From: Ilex aquifolium
Taxonomy: Eukaryota; Streptophyta; Magnoliopsida; Aquifoliales; Aquifoliaceae
DNA length: 64,000 nt
Reading direction: 5' to 3'
Assembly (NCBI GenBank): GCA_951799425.1
Contig: OX637402.1
Span: 19,233,844 to 19,297,843, forward strand
Part shown: one piece after another, positions 38,961 through 49,722 of the stretch
How positions within the stretch are numbered: the stretch's first letter is position 1
Layout: each line of letters starts with the position of its first letter
Made by a program: the position numbers and the translations under genes
Notes under the pieces: model-generated
The model's database searches: none
What the model was told of the DNA's origin: nothing
The model's input: only the letters and a program-made list of their open reading frames with translations

Positions 38961-41900
38961 ACACATTTTCTATTACAATTAGGTCATAAAAGAAGAAACA
39001 TAGTTGATTATAATAAAACAAAAGTGACCATGAATCTCCGTTTATAGGTAATACACTTAACGACATAAGTGCCAAGAGTACGTGGTGAGACCTTAACTTC
39101 GGCCCCGACATAAGTGCAATGGGATTTCTTGCAGATTGCTTTGTGGTGCTGAAAAACAATACTCTCTAGCGGATATATATAGAGTGACTTATCTGAATAT
39201 CCATTTTAGCTACAAAAAAAAAAAAAAAAGATAAAGAACCAATGACTTTAGTCAATACCTTTCAACAAGTTGATATCACATTGAAGTTCCAGCCACTAGC
39301 ACTTGGACCAGCAAGGTCTAGCCACTAGCATCTGAGAGGTGCTTCACATACGTACCATTATGGAAATATTTATATGATCACTATGGTCCAACCACCACCC
39401 AAACACATAGCTACATTTTTGGTTACCTTCTACCCTCCTCTGAAAATTTTAATGTAGAATTTTCCGATTTAGTCACCCCAACCAGCATAACTAACTCATA
39501 GTAATTGACGAAATGGCTGGGATGTGTGGTCCACGAGTGATTAGATAAGGGAGAAGGAAAGAGATCTCGAATGACTTGTCGTAATTAGTGATTAATTGTA
39601 AGTTTCATTAGTAGGGACACAGGCCCAGAAGCAAAGGATGAGAACGACTAGAGTTAGTGCCTTTCAATTTTTAGCCTTCTACCGACGCATCTATTTATCT
39701 CTAGTCCTTTTCATCCCAAATGATCAAGTTGTGTGAACTCTGACCTCCTACGATTATGTCTCTCTCCCTAATTAATCCATATGTCGAAACCCGAACCCTA
39801 AATGATCTGGGGTGGTACGGTGGAAGGTTCCCCCATAGGGCTTATTTGGATTAAGTTAGACCAAAGCATCTTTATTTGTGTGTGTGAAAATTTTTGGAAG
39901 CTGTTCACAAGCTTGATATCAATTAAATGTTCTTATTTGTGTATATGTTGAAAGACGGATTTTGTACGTGCCAACCAATTATTCTTGTTGAATGATAAAT
40001 TATCAATACCGTCACAATAAATCGTTTGGAATCGTCAGTCATCGATTCTGATACGAATTTCCATTTTACTTTGCTTGGAATCAATTGTTGGTCCTCTTCC
40101 GCTTGGGCTTGAGTCTAAATGACTCAAAGCCCAGCCTAAGGTCAGCCATAGCAGGCTGCCTGGCCTTCGGGTTAGGTGATGAGTTGTGATAAGAGTTGGG
40201 CCTTTAGTTGGACATGATTATCATGGGAAAATACCATAGCCTGGCCTGGCATGGTACATGATTGTTTGCAAGTTTATTATAGGCAATACAAAATACCCCA
40301 TTACCCAAACCCAACTCTTGACCCGCTCCATTAACTCGTCATTTTCTTCTTCTTCACTAGCCAGTGGAGAGAGGGTTGTTTGTGTATGGAGGTCGATGGG
40401 ATTTTGGGCATGGCTTGTTTAATTGGATTAGTGGAGGTGACTGGTTCGATAGTTAGAACTAAGGTTTTTAGGCCATCACATTATCATAGGTGATACGTGA
40501 TGAATCAATATAGTAAAAAGAAGACATGAGAGATAAAGTAAGACCCGATATTATATATCACTAGCCAGTGGAGAGAGGGTTGTTTTCGATGGTTACTCTA
40601 TCCTCGTGTCCTTCCTCTATTTTCATTGCTAGACAATGCCTGTTGGGATTGTCGTTTCTCCATTTGCACTCTCAAAAATTATATAAGTAAGACCCAAAGT
40701 TGTTGGCACTAAATACTATTTTTCTTGGCTATTATTGGGAATGTCTACAGAAAAAAAAATTGTGTAATTTATCCTCGATTTTTTCTTTTTATGATAAAAT
40801 TATACTTTTAAAAAGAAAAGTTACAACTCATTAAAAAAAATATGATCAATCATAGATAATCATGATCGATTATGGGCTTTTTTTTAAACAATTATAACTT
40901 TTCTCTTATTAGTTGTAATTTAATCTTTAAAAGTTGTAATTTAAACTTTGAAAGTTGTAACTCTGATATCGATACCAATTTTACATGATCAATCATGATC
41001 TTTATAAGTTACACCTCAAAAAAATTGTAAAATTGTAACTTAGTTTTAAAAAATTAAAAATTTTGATATGATATTTTGACTCTTTATATTTGGAGAGTGA
41101 AACTAATATATTGACCTTTTCATTCCAGACATTTAGGATAAACGTTTATCATTTAAAATAATGAAGGAAAAATAGGAGGAAAGTAAAATTTGTTATCAAA
41201 TGATAATAATAGAGAGTCCTATTAGAATGCTGTGTAAAAAATTATTTTATGTTATAACTTTTTACTAAACATGCTAAATATTTTAAAAAAGATGCTCTCT
41301 CAAATAGAGAGCATTATTGGAGATACTGGAATGCGCTTCCCTAGGATACAAGTGCTTCTCTAGCGGTTTTCACTCTTTGGTGCATCGACACAAAATGACT
41401 TTTCAGGAATATTTTTTTTAATTTAGCTATTCACTTTTTCAATACACATTCAAATATGTTTTATATATTTTTAACTATTTTTTAAAAATATTATTTCCCA
41501 TATTTTGTATTTTTGTTGAAAATGTTGAAAGGAGATAGAGAAAGAATGGAGGAAAAGATAAAGAGTGGACAAACGAGGTGAGAAAGGACAAGAGGAAAGA
41601 TAATATATTATAAATTATTTATACATAATGCAACAATGGTATTCTAAATATAGAACATCACTGTAGCAAAATTATATTTTACCTATTCTGGACATCTTTT
41701 GTTGGAATATAGTTTTTATCTTTAAATAGCTAATTTTTTTGTTGGAGCATAATTTTTATCTTTAAATAGCTAAATTTTAGCTATTTTGGAGTTGGTCATT
41801 ATTTTGGAAATGCTCTTAGATATCCATTTTGAAGATGCACTTTTCATGAAGTGCACCTCTTCTTTTTCAACCACGGTTGTAGTTGATCATCTCCCGTCTT

Positions 41901-42490
41901 TTTTAAAATTCGACCACGTGGCGTTCATCAATGCATCTGAAAATACCAACTGTCAATATACTTAATATTCTCAAAATTTTACATTTTAGGTCCAAACAGA
42001 TATAAAAAATTCGGAGAAATTTGAACACATAATCTCCTGTTTCGATAATATACTAGAACATTCAACTCAAAATTAACTAACGGACTATGAGTGGAGTCAA
42101 GATTGGCTCCCCGAGTAAATAATATCAAAATGTTATTTGGATCTTATTTGAGGATCTTATTTAAGGACCTAATGATGTACAACCATTAAATTGGTTGTGA
42201 ACTTCATTTAACATTAGAACTCACAATTAATCTAATGATTACATTAAAGTTACATCATTAAGTCTCTAAATAAGGTCCTCAAATAAGGTCCTTATAACAT
42301 TGCTCTATCTTTTAATACTCCAATCATAAGAAAGTTAGCAGCGCATAACATGAGTTACAAATACATTTCATTGAGAGCTGTGCCCTGAGGCTGAAATGCT
42401 GGACAACATATTAGGATTTTAATTCAAACGTATTGTAAAAGATTTTCAAAAGATTTCTGAATTTATGACGTACCACTTCAGCTACCTTGG
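38961..42490. other. Intergenic; includes a worn Harbinger-like MITE
   Basis: No gene. About 41390-41825 resembles, in reverse orientation, the Tourist-like MITE at 6291-6676: shared words include CACTGTAGCAAAATTATATTTT, TTGTTGGA and TTTAGCTATTTT. It ends GAAATGCTCTTAG without a clean target duplication. Confidence 0.4.
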
Positions 42491-42578
42491 TTTATACCAC
42501 AAATATTCTTGAAAAGCTCTGAAAGTGCATTCCATTTGCAATTAGCAGGAGGAGAAAGAGAGAGGGAGGGTTGCCGGG

Positions 42579-42740
42579 ATGGGGAATTCATGGATAATAG
42601 CAATATTGGTGGCGATAGAGTGTGTGGTGGTGGGCACGAACACGTTAACAAAAGCAGCCACGAGGCAAGGAATGAGCGTGTTCGTTTTCGTTGTGTACTC
42701 AAACGCCATGGCTTTACTCCTTCAAATAATAAAAATATAC
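42579..42740 (+). pseudogene. Truncated duplicate of WAT1 exon 1
   Basis: ATG at 42579 opens a copy of the first exon of the downstream WAT1-like gene: AILVAIECV, NTLTKAATRQGMS and VVYSNAMALL all match 43016-43160. After NAMALL the frame runs into AT-rich sequence and stops, where the real gene continues through a transmembrane helix to a splice site. The upstream leader (GCTCTGAAAGTGCATTCCAT) is also duplicated, so this is a tandem duplication of about 420 bp covering leader plus part of exon 1. No further exons follow. Confidence 0.8.
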
Positions 42741-43759
42741 TAGTGTCAATTTTAAGTGACAATAATTAATCTCATTTTTAATAAGAAGTTTTATTTATTA
42801 TTATTATTTTTGTTCATATTATGCATATTAATTTTTAATATTTTATTCAATCGTGGTAACGTGTCCACTCTAGAACTTTGGAAAGCTCCCCGCCACACTA
42901 TACCACCAATATCTTGGAAAGCTCTGAAAGTGCATTCCATTTGCAAGTAGCAGCAGCCACCAGGGGGGAGAAAAGTTTTAAAAGTGCATTCTATTTGCGA
43001 GAGACAGAGAGAGAGATGTGGAACACAGGGATGATAGCAATATTGGTGGCGATAGAGTGCGTGGAAGTGGGCTTAAACACGTTAACAAAAGCAGCCACGA
43101 GGCAAGGAATGAGCGAGTTCGTCTTCATTGTGTACTCAAACGCCATGGCTTTACTCTTCCTGCTACCTTCTACCTTGCTTTTTCACAGGTCTGTTCATTA
43201 TCTCCATCACAATCTCTATAATTCAGACTCAAACCTTACACCACAATCTATGAATTTTCATCTTTTTTTTCTTATGCATCTGCAGAGTCAGGCCTTGCCC
43301 TCAACTCACCTTCTCCATTGTTTGGAGAATCTTTCTTCTTAGCCTTCTCAGGTACCTCAACATTTGTCAAATGTCGGTTTTCTAAAATTGGCATATCGGG
43401 TTCAGACCGTATAGGCCTGTTAAGTGGTTTGTGTTTTATTAACTACATTCTCTACTAATTCTGTATAGATTTGGTATCACGTTCATAGATCATGCCTACT
43501 ATTGCTAATGCTAGGCTTGACCACTCGGACTTATTGTTATGTTATGGTGCTCTTTTGGGGATAAGTTGTAGTATGCAGGTTTGTACATACATTGGGATTG
43601 GGTATAGCTCTCCAACTCTTGCCTCAGCCATGACAGATCTCACCCCAGCTTTTACCTTCATACTTGCAATTATCACCAGGTATGTATTCCTCCTTTCGAC
43701 TCTATATATTCGAAGTTCGACTGATAGAACTACCCTACTCAATGGTCACTTAAAAAGAA

Positions 43760-43931
43760 GAGCAATGCTATGCATCCCAAATGTGCAACCCAAATTTGTA
43801 TCCCAAATGAAGGGGGATCGTTGGATGAGTGGGTCCTATCAACTTTTTAAAATGGGATCCACTCATCCAACGGTCCCCTTTCATTTGGGATGCAAATTTA
43901 GGTTACAAATTTAAGATACATAATATTTCTC
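43760..43931. mobile_element. Hairpin MITE (family M), copy 3, with 9-bp duplication
   Basis: In WAT1 intron 3. Ends GAGCAATGCTATGCATCCCA and GATACATAATATTTCTC are inverted repeats. The flanks TAAAAAGAA (43751-43759 and 43932-43940) are an exact 9-bp duplication, placing this family with Mutator-like elements. Same family as 9878-10047 and 10213-10380. Confidence 0.85.
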
Positions 43932-44089
43932 TAAAAAGAATAACAAGATTTGATGGGGACATATTTGCTTGCCATTGAATGATTTTAATTATTGATGGTC
44001 TCTAGAAACCACTTCAAATGAGTTGATGACACTTCTCCGGTGCCAGCCTCTTGACTTTGACCTTGTTATTATTATTATTATTTTTCGTT

Positions 44090-44293
44090 TTAGGATTAAG
44101 AATATTTGAGTCTATTTATGTATATCTCAATTAATTTTCTCTTTGTTCTTGTTAAATAAAAATCATCCATGCCAAGATTAGAACATTTATGAGGTATAAA
44201 TTTTTTATAGTCTAATTTCAAAAAAATTGTTAAATTTTAAACTTAAAATGTATGAATTTAATTTACAATTCATCTCTATCTCAACATTGAGAT
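44090..44293 (-). mobile_element. tRNA-derived SINE, family A, copy 4 (diverged)
   Basis: The most worn family-A copy, in WAT1 intron 3. It keeps the 5' context (TCTCAATGTTGAGATAGAG), the ...TGAGGTATAAATTTTTTATAG... body and a CATGGATGAT segment. The B box is degraded. Confidence 0.5.
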
Positions 44294-45377
44294 TCAGTTT
44301 AAGCCTATTCCACCTGTTAGAAGTTAGAACTGTTTGTTCCATGACCAAATTAGCTTTACATACGAAAATGGGCCCCTTAGTAAGATCATACAAGAATTAG
44401 TAATATTAGATAGATATAATTTATGTATCTAATTGGTGACTCAATCTAATGTTACAAATTTCATGTTAAACCCACTATTAATTCGGCGAGAATAATAGAT
44501 TGACTTAGGAAATTATGGGTAAAATAGGGGTGTCTATGGGTCAAGTCGGGCTTGGTTCGTAAAATTTTTTTTGGGTTGAGCCTGGATAGGGGAGGCTCAT
44601 GCCCTTACTCGGGTGAGTTATCCGATTGGTCAGGCCGGACTTCGGGTAAGGGTAGACTACTCGCAATCCAACTCGTCACTCACTGCGTGGGCCTGTTGAG
44701 TGGGCTTGCAGGCGATGCTACTGGACAAACTTTTTATATATAACTTCATTTAGAAATAATGAATATTTTTGTAACTTAATATTTGACAGTGCTAGTGGAC
44801 ATTCTATTGATGAATATGTTCTAGACTTAACAACCATCTTATATTCATATTTTAGAGTAGAAATGCAATTATTTATCTTGATGCATGAAAAAATATGGGA
44901 CACCTTAATGTTTACTAATTCTTAAGTACTGAGAGAGAATTGATTAGTTTTGTTTAGGATGGAAAAGCTAGAGTTGAAAGTTCCAAGTAGTCAAGCCAAA
45001 TCAATTGGCATGACAGTATCAATCACCGGAGCGCTCATTGTGACTCTCTATAAAGGCCCTCGATTATATTTTCCCAATCACCTTCTAAACTAGTATATGA
45101 TCTTTTGTGTCTTCCCAATCAAATTAGATTTTTGGAGGCATTCTCTGTGCAGCCGCCAGCCTCTTTCTCGCACTCTTATTGGTTGTCCAGGTAACACAAC
45201 TCTCTCTACTATTTTCTCTATCCAACAACTACTCTCGTTTGAAGAAATATCAAAAGATTATGGAAAAACAAATCTTTCTCACATCTATGCAGGCATGGAT
45301 TATTAGGGACTATCCTGCAGAGCTTATGGTAACACTCATTAACTCCACATTTGTTACTTTACAATCAGCATTTGTTG

Positions 45378-45698
45378 AGGTTTTCCCCAAACCCATTCCC
45401 CCTCAAAACTTAATTCCTCAACCCAGTCGATTTTCAACTTAATTCCCAAACCCAGCTTATTTTTAAAAACGTCATTTAAAATGACGCCTTCAGGCATAAA
45501 AACGTCATTTTAAATGACGATTTGAAGTTGAATCTTTTTATCCTAAAACGTCATTCGTAATGATGTTTTTAAAATCATCATTTACAATGACGTTTTTAAA
45601 TATGAATTTTAAACGGCAGTTAACAGAGACGTTAAAAAATAAAAGGGGAGGAAAACGTCATTTTGAATGACGTTTTTAAAAACGTCATTCTAAATGAT
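45378..45698 (+). repeat. MULE left terminal inverted repeat
   Basis: Begins AGGTTTTCCCCAAACCC and matches the reverse complement of 58368-58725. It contains about six to seven copies of a palindrome with half-sites AACGTCATT and AATGACGTT separated by 2-3 nt (near 45470, 45500, 45546, 45571, 45652, 45680 and 45710). The CGTCA/TGACG core is that of plant bZIP (TGA/as-1) sites, though transposase binding is just as likely. Confidence 0.9.
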
Positions 45699-46742
45699 AT
45701 TTTCAAAAACGTCATTCTAAATGACGTTTTCAACCCCCCATTTTTTTTTTGTGTAACTTTCGGACTTCTTAATTTTCTTTCTCTAAATTATTATATAGAT
45801 CTCCCATATAATAAATTAGTGGATAAAATATTATAAAATCTTTCGCTTTATATATTATATAATCTTATATATTATATAATCTTTCGCTTTCAACCCAATC
45901 AAAAGGGTATTTGATTCAATTCCCTTTTGAGTCACTATGTGGATAAAATATATCTATGTACATATGTTATATATATAATATATAAGAATTAACATAAGGA
46001 CATGCAGTAAACTCGTAGTAGTTAGTGGCTTATTCTTGAATAATAAAATGGATTTATCTAGCAAGTCTAGGGAACAATGACGTTTTCCACCCCTTAGCCT
46101 TTTACAATGACATTTTCTTAGCCAAAAGTCTCCAACCACCAACTTGTAAAAAATTTCATAAAAGCTAACTCCCCGACTATTCTCTTACATCATGATTCAA
46201 CATATAAAAAAAAATTAAAAAAATTATAGAATTTAATTCCCTTTTCATAATAATTTTGAACTTATTTTATAATCGAAAATAAAATTCATAAAAGCATAAT
46301 TTAATTTCATATTTTTCAATATAAAAACATATTTGTAAAACATATATTTAATAAAAAAAACTTAAAAGCGGGTTTTGAAAGCACACTTTTATATCTCATT
46401 AAAAAAAATCTCAATATTATAATCTCATTTCCCACGTTATAAAAGCATCCCAATCTGGAGGAACTTTTCCCCAAACCCAGTCAGCCCTAAAACTTTATTT
46501 CTCAAACTCAGTATTTTTTAAAAAATGTCACCTTAAATGTTGTTTTTAAAAACGTTTTTTTTTTAGAAATTTGTTTTATATATGTTAATTAATTAATTTA
46601 TTCCAATTTTATGTTATAAGTTCATCGAACATTTATAGCTGACCTACAAAAGTGTTCAAAACTTCAAAATATGCACGACTAAAATACTTATACATTAAAA
46701 CAAAACAAATTTATTACATGATACTGTAAGAAATACAGTCTG
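45699..46742. other. MULE left subterminal spacer
   Basis: AT-rich and non-coding. A rearranged partial TIR copy lies at about 46460-46560 (CTTTTCCCCAAACCCAGTCA followed by worn AACGTTT words). Confidence 0.6.
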
Positions 46743-47438
46743 TCAATATTTTGGTTGATGTAGAAAACAACAAAGTGGGTTGCCCAGTACACATAAACTC
46801 GATGGAATAAAAGTGTCAGACGCATCATCACTTAAATCGGAATAATTAGAGAGTTCTGTATCTGAAACAAGTAATGGATCCTGCAAAATTTGAATCTCAG
46901 CATAATCAGGATCGAAATGCTCAATTTTTGCATGGTCGATTGCATGCATACGATCAAGTCTACGCTGCATTTGATCATTTTCACGTTCAAGCCTTACTAT
47001 GATCTCGTTATAGTTGGTAGAGTTTTGTGGATCATATATATCAGCCGAACGTGCTTTTGGTACCATTGATCCATGCCAACAATAGTATACTTCAAGCTCA
47101 CAACATTTGTCATATAATTGACGCCATCTTGGTGTGGGTTCGATACGAACACTCGGAAGCGGAGAGTCGATCGCTGGCCCCACAAATACGTGTCCAACTT
47201 GACCGAATGAATGATAAGGGTCGCTGGGCTCATTACGGAACTCACGCTTTTGTCTATACCAAGTTACACCGGTAGAATCTGTGTACGATTCAATTGAACG
47301 AACTATGTCCATAGCACATGCTGCTCGCCCAGTCGACCGTTGATGTTCGTAGGGTGAAGATGAACTTTGTTGTTCATTGCGTGATGAAGAACCTTGGGTG
47401 GTTTGACTGAATTGCCTCTTAGATGTGCGCCTAGACAT
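46743..47438 (-). CDS. MULE accessory ORF A, function unknown
   Basis: Intact 231-aa frame starting at ATG 47438. I do not recognise it. The N-terminus is Ser/Gln/Arg-rich and the middle has WRQLYDKCCELEVYYCWHG. A predicted coiled coil at about 144-166 contains E153-N154-x-x-M157-x-x-R160-x-x-R163, followed by an acidic tail (about 172-210). The VPKARS...YNEIIVRLEREN segment aligns with ORF B (VPRRRS...YESAVKQVRREN) and ORF C, so the three look like one family. A role in transposition, or a defence against host silencing as in some MULE-encoded proteins, is speculation. Unlike the neighbouring transposase and PMD genes it has no premature stop. Confidence 0.65.
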   Translation of the reverse strand: MSRRTSKRQFSQTTQGSSSRNEQQSSSSPYEHQRSTGRAACAMDIVRSIESYTDSTGVTWYRQKREFRNEPSDPYHSFGQVGHVFVGPAIDSPLPSVRIEPTPRWRQLYDKCCELEVYYCWHGSMVPKARSADIYDPQNSTNYNEIIVRLERENDQMQRRLDRMHAIDHAKIEHFDPDYAEIQILQDPLLVSDTELSNYSDLSDDASDTFIPSSLCVLGNPLCCFLHQPKY

Positions 47439-47928
47439 ATTTTGGGTTCTGATGTACACAATTAATAAGGATGGTTTATATAGACACGAAATAGAAATAT
47501 ATTAAATTTGACAAGATAATTACTGGGTACGAGTAACATGACTTGACACATGTAAAGTAATGATATGACTCTACACTGATAAAGTAATGATATGACTCCA
47601 GAATGACAATAGGACTGACATGACGTGTCTGTAGACTGACGACACACTGATAAAGTAATGATATGACTCCACACTGATAAAGTAATGACATGACTTGTCA
47701 CTAGATTGATAACACTGATAAAGCAGGACTGACATGACTTGTCAGTAGATTGATTACACTAACAAAACAATGAAATGTGTTTACAATGAAAAAGTAAAAA
47801 CATAACAATTGAAATACAAAGGACTGACATGACTTGACACTACACTGGTTAGAAAGTATTGCTATCTCAGTAATGAACAAATGTAGATTTTGTTATGCTT
47901 CATCAGACATATAATCATCTGACATGTA
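47439..47928. other. MULE spacer with degenerate short repeats
   Basis: Recurring words ACTGATAAAGTAATGATATG and GACTGACATGACTTG in a loose tandem arrangement between about 47530 and 47840. It lies upstream of ORF A on its coding strand, so it may serve as promoter. No gene. Confidence 0.6.
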
Positions 47929-48336
47929 TTATGCATTAGACAATATATTGTTTTGCTCAACTGGTGTCAACTCTCGTCCATGTGCAGTTCCCATCATCTC
48001 TTTTTCTTGTTGGAGCATATAATAGCGAGACCTACGAACCAACATGCTATTATTCTCTCTTCGAACTTGTTTTACTGCCGATTCGTAATCCTCTCTATTC
48101 CGGCGTTGCATTGTTAGTGATCGTCTACGAGGCACTGATATGCTAAGTTCTCTTAGTTGTGTAAATAGTTCGTCTGATTCTTTAGCACGAAAAACCCACT
48201 CTCGTCGCACTCCTGCATAATACTCTTTTGGATCGAAGAATCTCTCATTCTTGTAATCATCGTTTCGCTCTTGTAACAACCAAACTCGTTCACGTCTGCG
48301 ATTGTTAAACCTCGTAGATAAATTTGATGTAGACAT
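47929..48336 (-). CDS. MULE accessory ORF B, function unknown
   Basis: Intact 135-aa frame from ATG 48336, very basic (many Arg). Not recognised by family. It has FFDP at 33-36 (ORF C has FFYP at 22-25), SVPRRRS at 67-73 and the shared coiled-coil motif E94-N95-x-x-M98-x-x-R101-x-x-R104. It is transcribed away from ORF C, the two starts being about 500 bp apart. A DNA- or RNA-binding or structural role would fit the charge, but this is inference. Confidence 0.62.
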   Translation of the reverse strand: MSTSNLSTRFNNRRRERVWLLQERNDDYKNERFFDPKEYYAGVRREWVFRAKESDELFTQLRELSISVPRRRSLTMQRRNREDYESAVKQVRRENNSMLVRRSRYYMLQQEKEMMGTAHGRELTPVEQNNILSNA

Positions 48337-48834
48337 AATGTTGTGTTTGCTATATCAACGGCAAAATGATGTTTAAATAGTAGTGTCTCAAGCTTATTGT
48401 GGTAGACATGTCATATCAGTCAATAGTGAAACAGTGTAGTGAGCAGAGGTCATATATGGTATAATCATTCAGCAGATTAGTGTATGGTCATTTCAGTCTT
48501 TCCCATTATCAAATGTGTGTTGTAACTTCAACACATGGTATGCATAAACTCATTCAGGGGTAAGTTAGTTCAGCACATGGTATGATGAAACCCATTCAGG
48601 GTTTTGTCACTTCACCACATGGTCTGCTGAAACCCATTCAGGGTGTAGTCACTTCAACACATGACATTAAGTAGTCACGAGTACTCAATTTTTCTTCTTT
48701 AGCATTATGACATAGCAGTTACTTGTCACTTCAAGACAATGTTTGTATTGATATGGTCAGTTGTTGGGAGATTTGTGTATTCACTATATATTCACCGTCT
48801 TTAAGCAAGTAAGTGAAGAAAACTTATTTTCAAC
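48337..48834. other. Divergent spacer between ORF B and ORF C
   Basis: About three copies of a roughly 54-bp unit (CACATGGTCTGCTGAAACCC, then CATTCAGGG, then TCACTTCA) between about 48520 and 48665, and a TATA-like CACTATATATTCACC (48781-48795) some 45 bp before the ORF C start. A likely two-way promoter. Confidence 0.55.
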
Positions 48835-49272
48835 ATGAATTATAGTGTTAGAACTCTATATGAAAATATGGGTTATCATTGGGCCTTAGAGGATGAGTTC
48901 TTCTATCCAATGAATCCGCGTTTACGTTATTCTACCAGGGTCATAAGAACCATGAGGGCCAAATTGTACTATCGTATGACGGAGCGAGAAAATTTTATTG
49001 GAGATATGCAAACTTGCAATTTACGAAAGCCTCGACAAATCGCCATCCATATGCCAGTTGAGACACCTGAACAACTGGAGCGAGTATTGTATCGTTTTCG
49101 AGCTGAGAACAATCGGATGACAATCCGTCTTAATCGTTACAACCTTCGTCGCATCGCACGAGAACTTGTTGAAGAAGAGTTAATGGAAGAAGCACGTATA
49201 AGTTTCCTTCTAAATGGAGAAGTTGGATGTATTTTTGATGTCGAGATGTCCGACGAAGATGTTGACCCATGA
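48835..49272 (+). CDS. MULE accessory ORF C, function unknown
   Basis: Intact 145-aa frame and the only plus-strand gene of the element. It has FFYP at 22-25 and a basic centre. A long helix at about 76-122 contains E91-N92-x-x-M95-x-x-R98-x-x-R101, then Glu-rich turns (LVEEELMEEA). The tail is acidic (SDEDVDP). It shares the E-N-x-x-M-x-x-R-x-x-R core with ORFs A and B. No known domain is visible. The ATG follows a TATA-like box by about 45 bp. Confidence 0.65.
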   Translation: MNYSVRTLYENMGYHWALEDEFFYPMNPRLRYSTRVIRTMRAKLYYRMTERENFIGDMQTCNLRKPRQIAIHMPVETPEQLERVLYRFRAENNRMTIRLNRYNLRRIARELVEEELMEEARISFLLNGEVGCIFDVEMSDEDVDP

Positions 49273-49722
49273 AACATGTTGTGTAGAGAACTGTGATATT
49301 AGTGTTGTGTGGTGAACTGTGATGTTAGTGTTGTGTAATAAATTGTCTAGTCGGTTTTATTCGGACAAGTGTTAAGTTAGTGTTGTGTTGTGTGGACAAG
49401 TGTTATGGTAGTGATGTGGGAACAAGTGTTATATTAGCGTTTGTGGGTAGAAATATTATTTTGCTGTTGTGTGAATAAATTGTATGTTAGTGTTGTTTTC
49501 TCCAGATCAAGTTATTGTTGTGTTGTTTTTTACATGTAAAATGTAATATACGTGTAATGTTGAAGTGAGTTAAATTTGTTGTGTACAAGAATGATTATGT
49601 ATGTGGCTAATTGATTGAAGAATACTATAACAAAACATGATTGTGTAAGTGATAATCTATGTACAAAAGAAAAAAAGTTTACAGTGTAGCAAAAAAAAAA
49701 AAAGACAACAAATACATGAACA
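49273..49722. other. MULE spacer
   Basis: Degenerate TTAGTGTTGTG words repeated between about 49290 and 49500, downstream of ORF C. No gene. The 3' ends of ORF C (plus) and the PMD gene (minus) converge here. Confidence 0.5.

Noticed and set aside
45460-45740. Regularly recurring short palindromes resembling a CRISPR array
   Set aside because: Eukaryotic nuclear DNA. The units are unevenly spaced without unique spacers and are mirrored at the other end of the MULE as inverted repeats.
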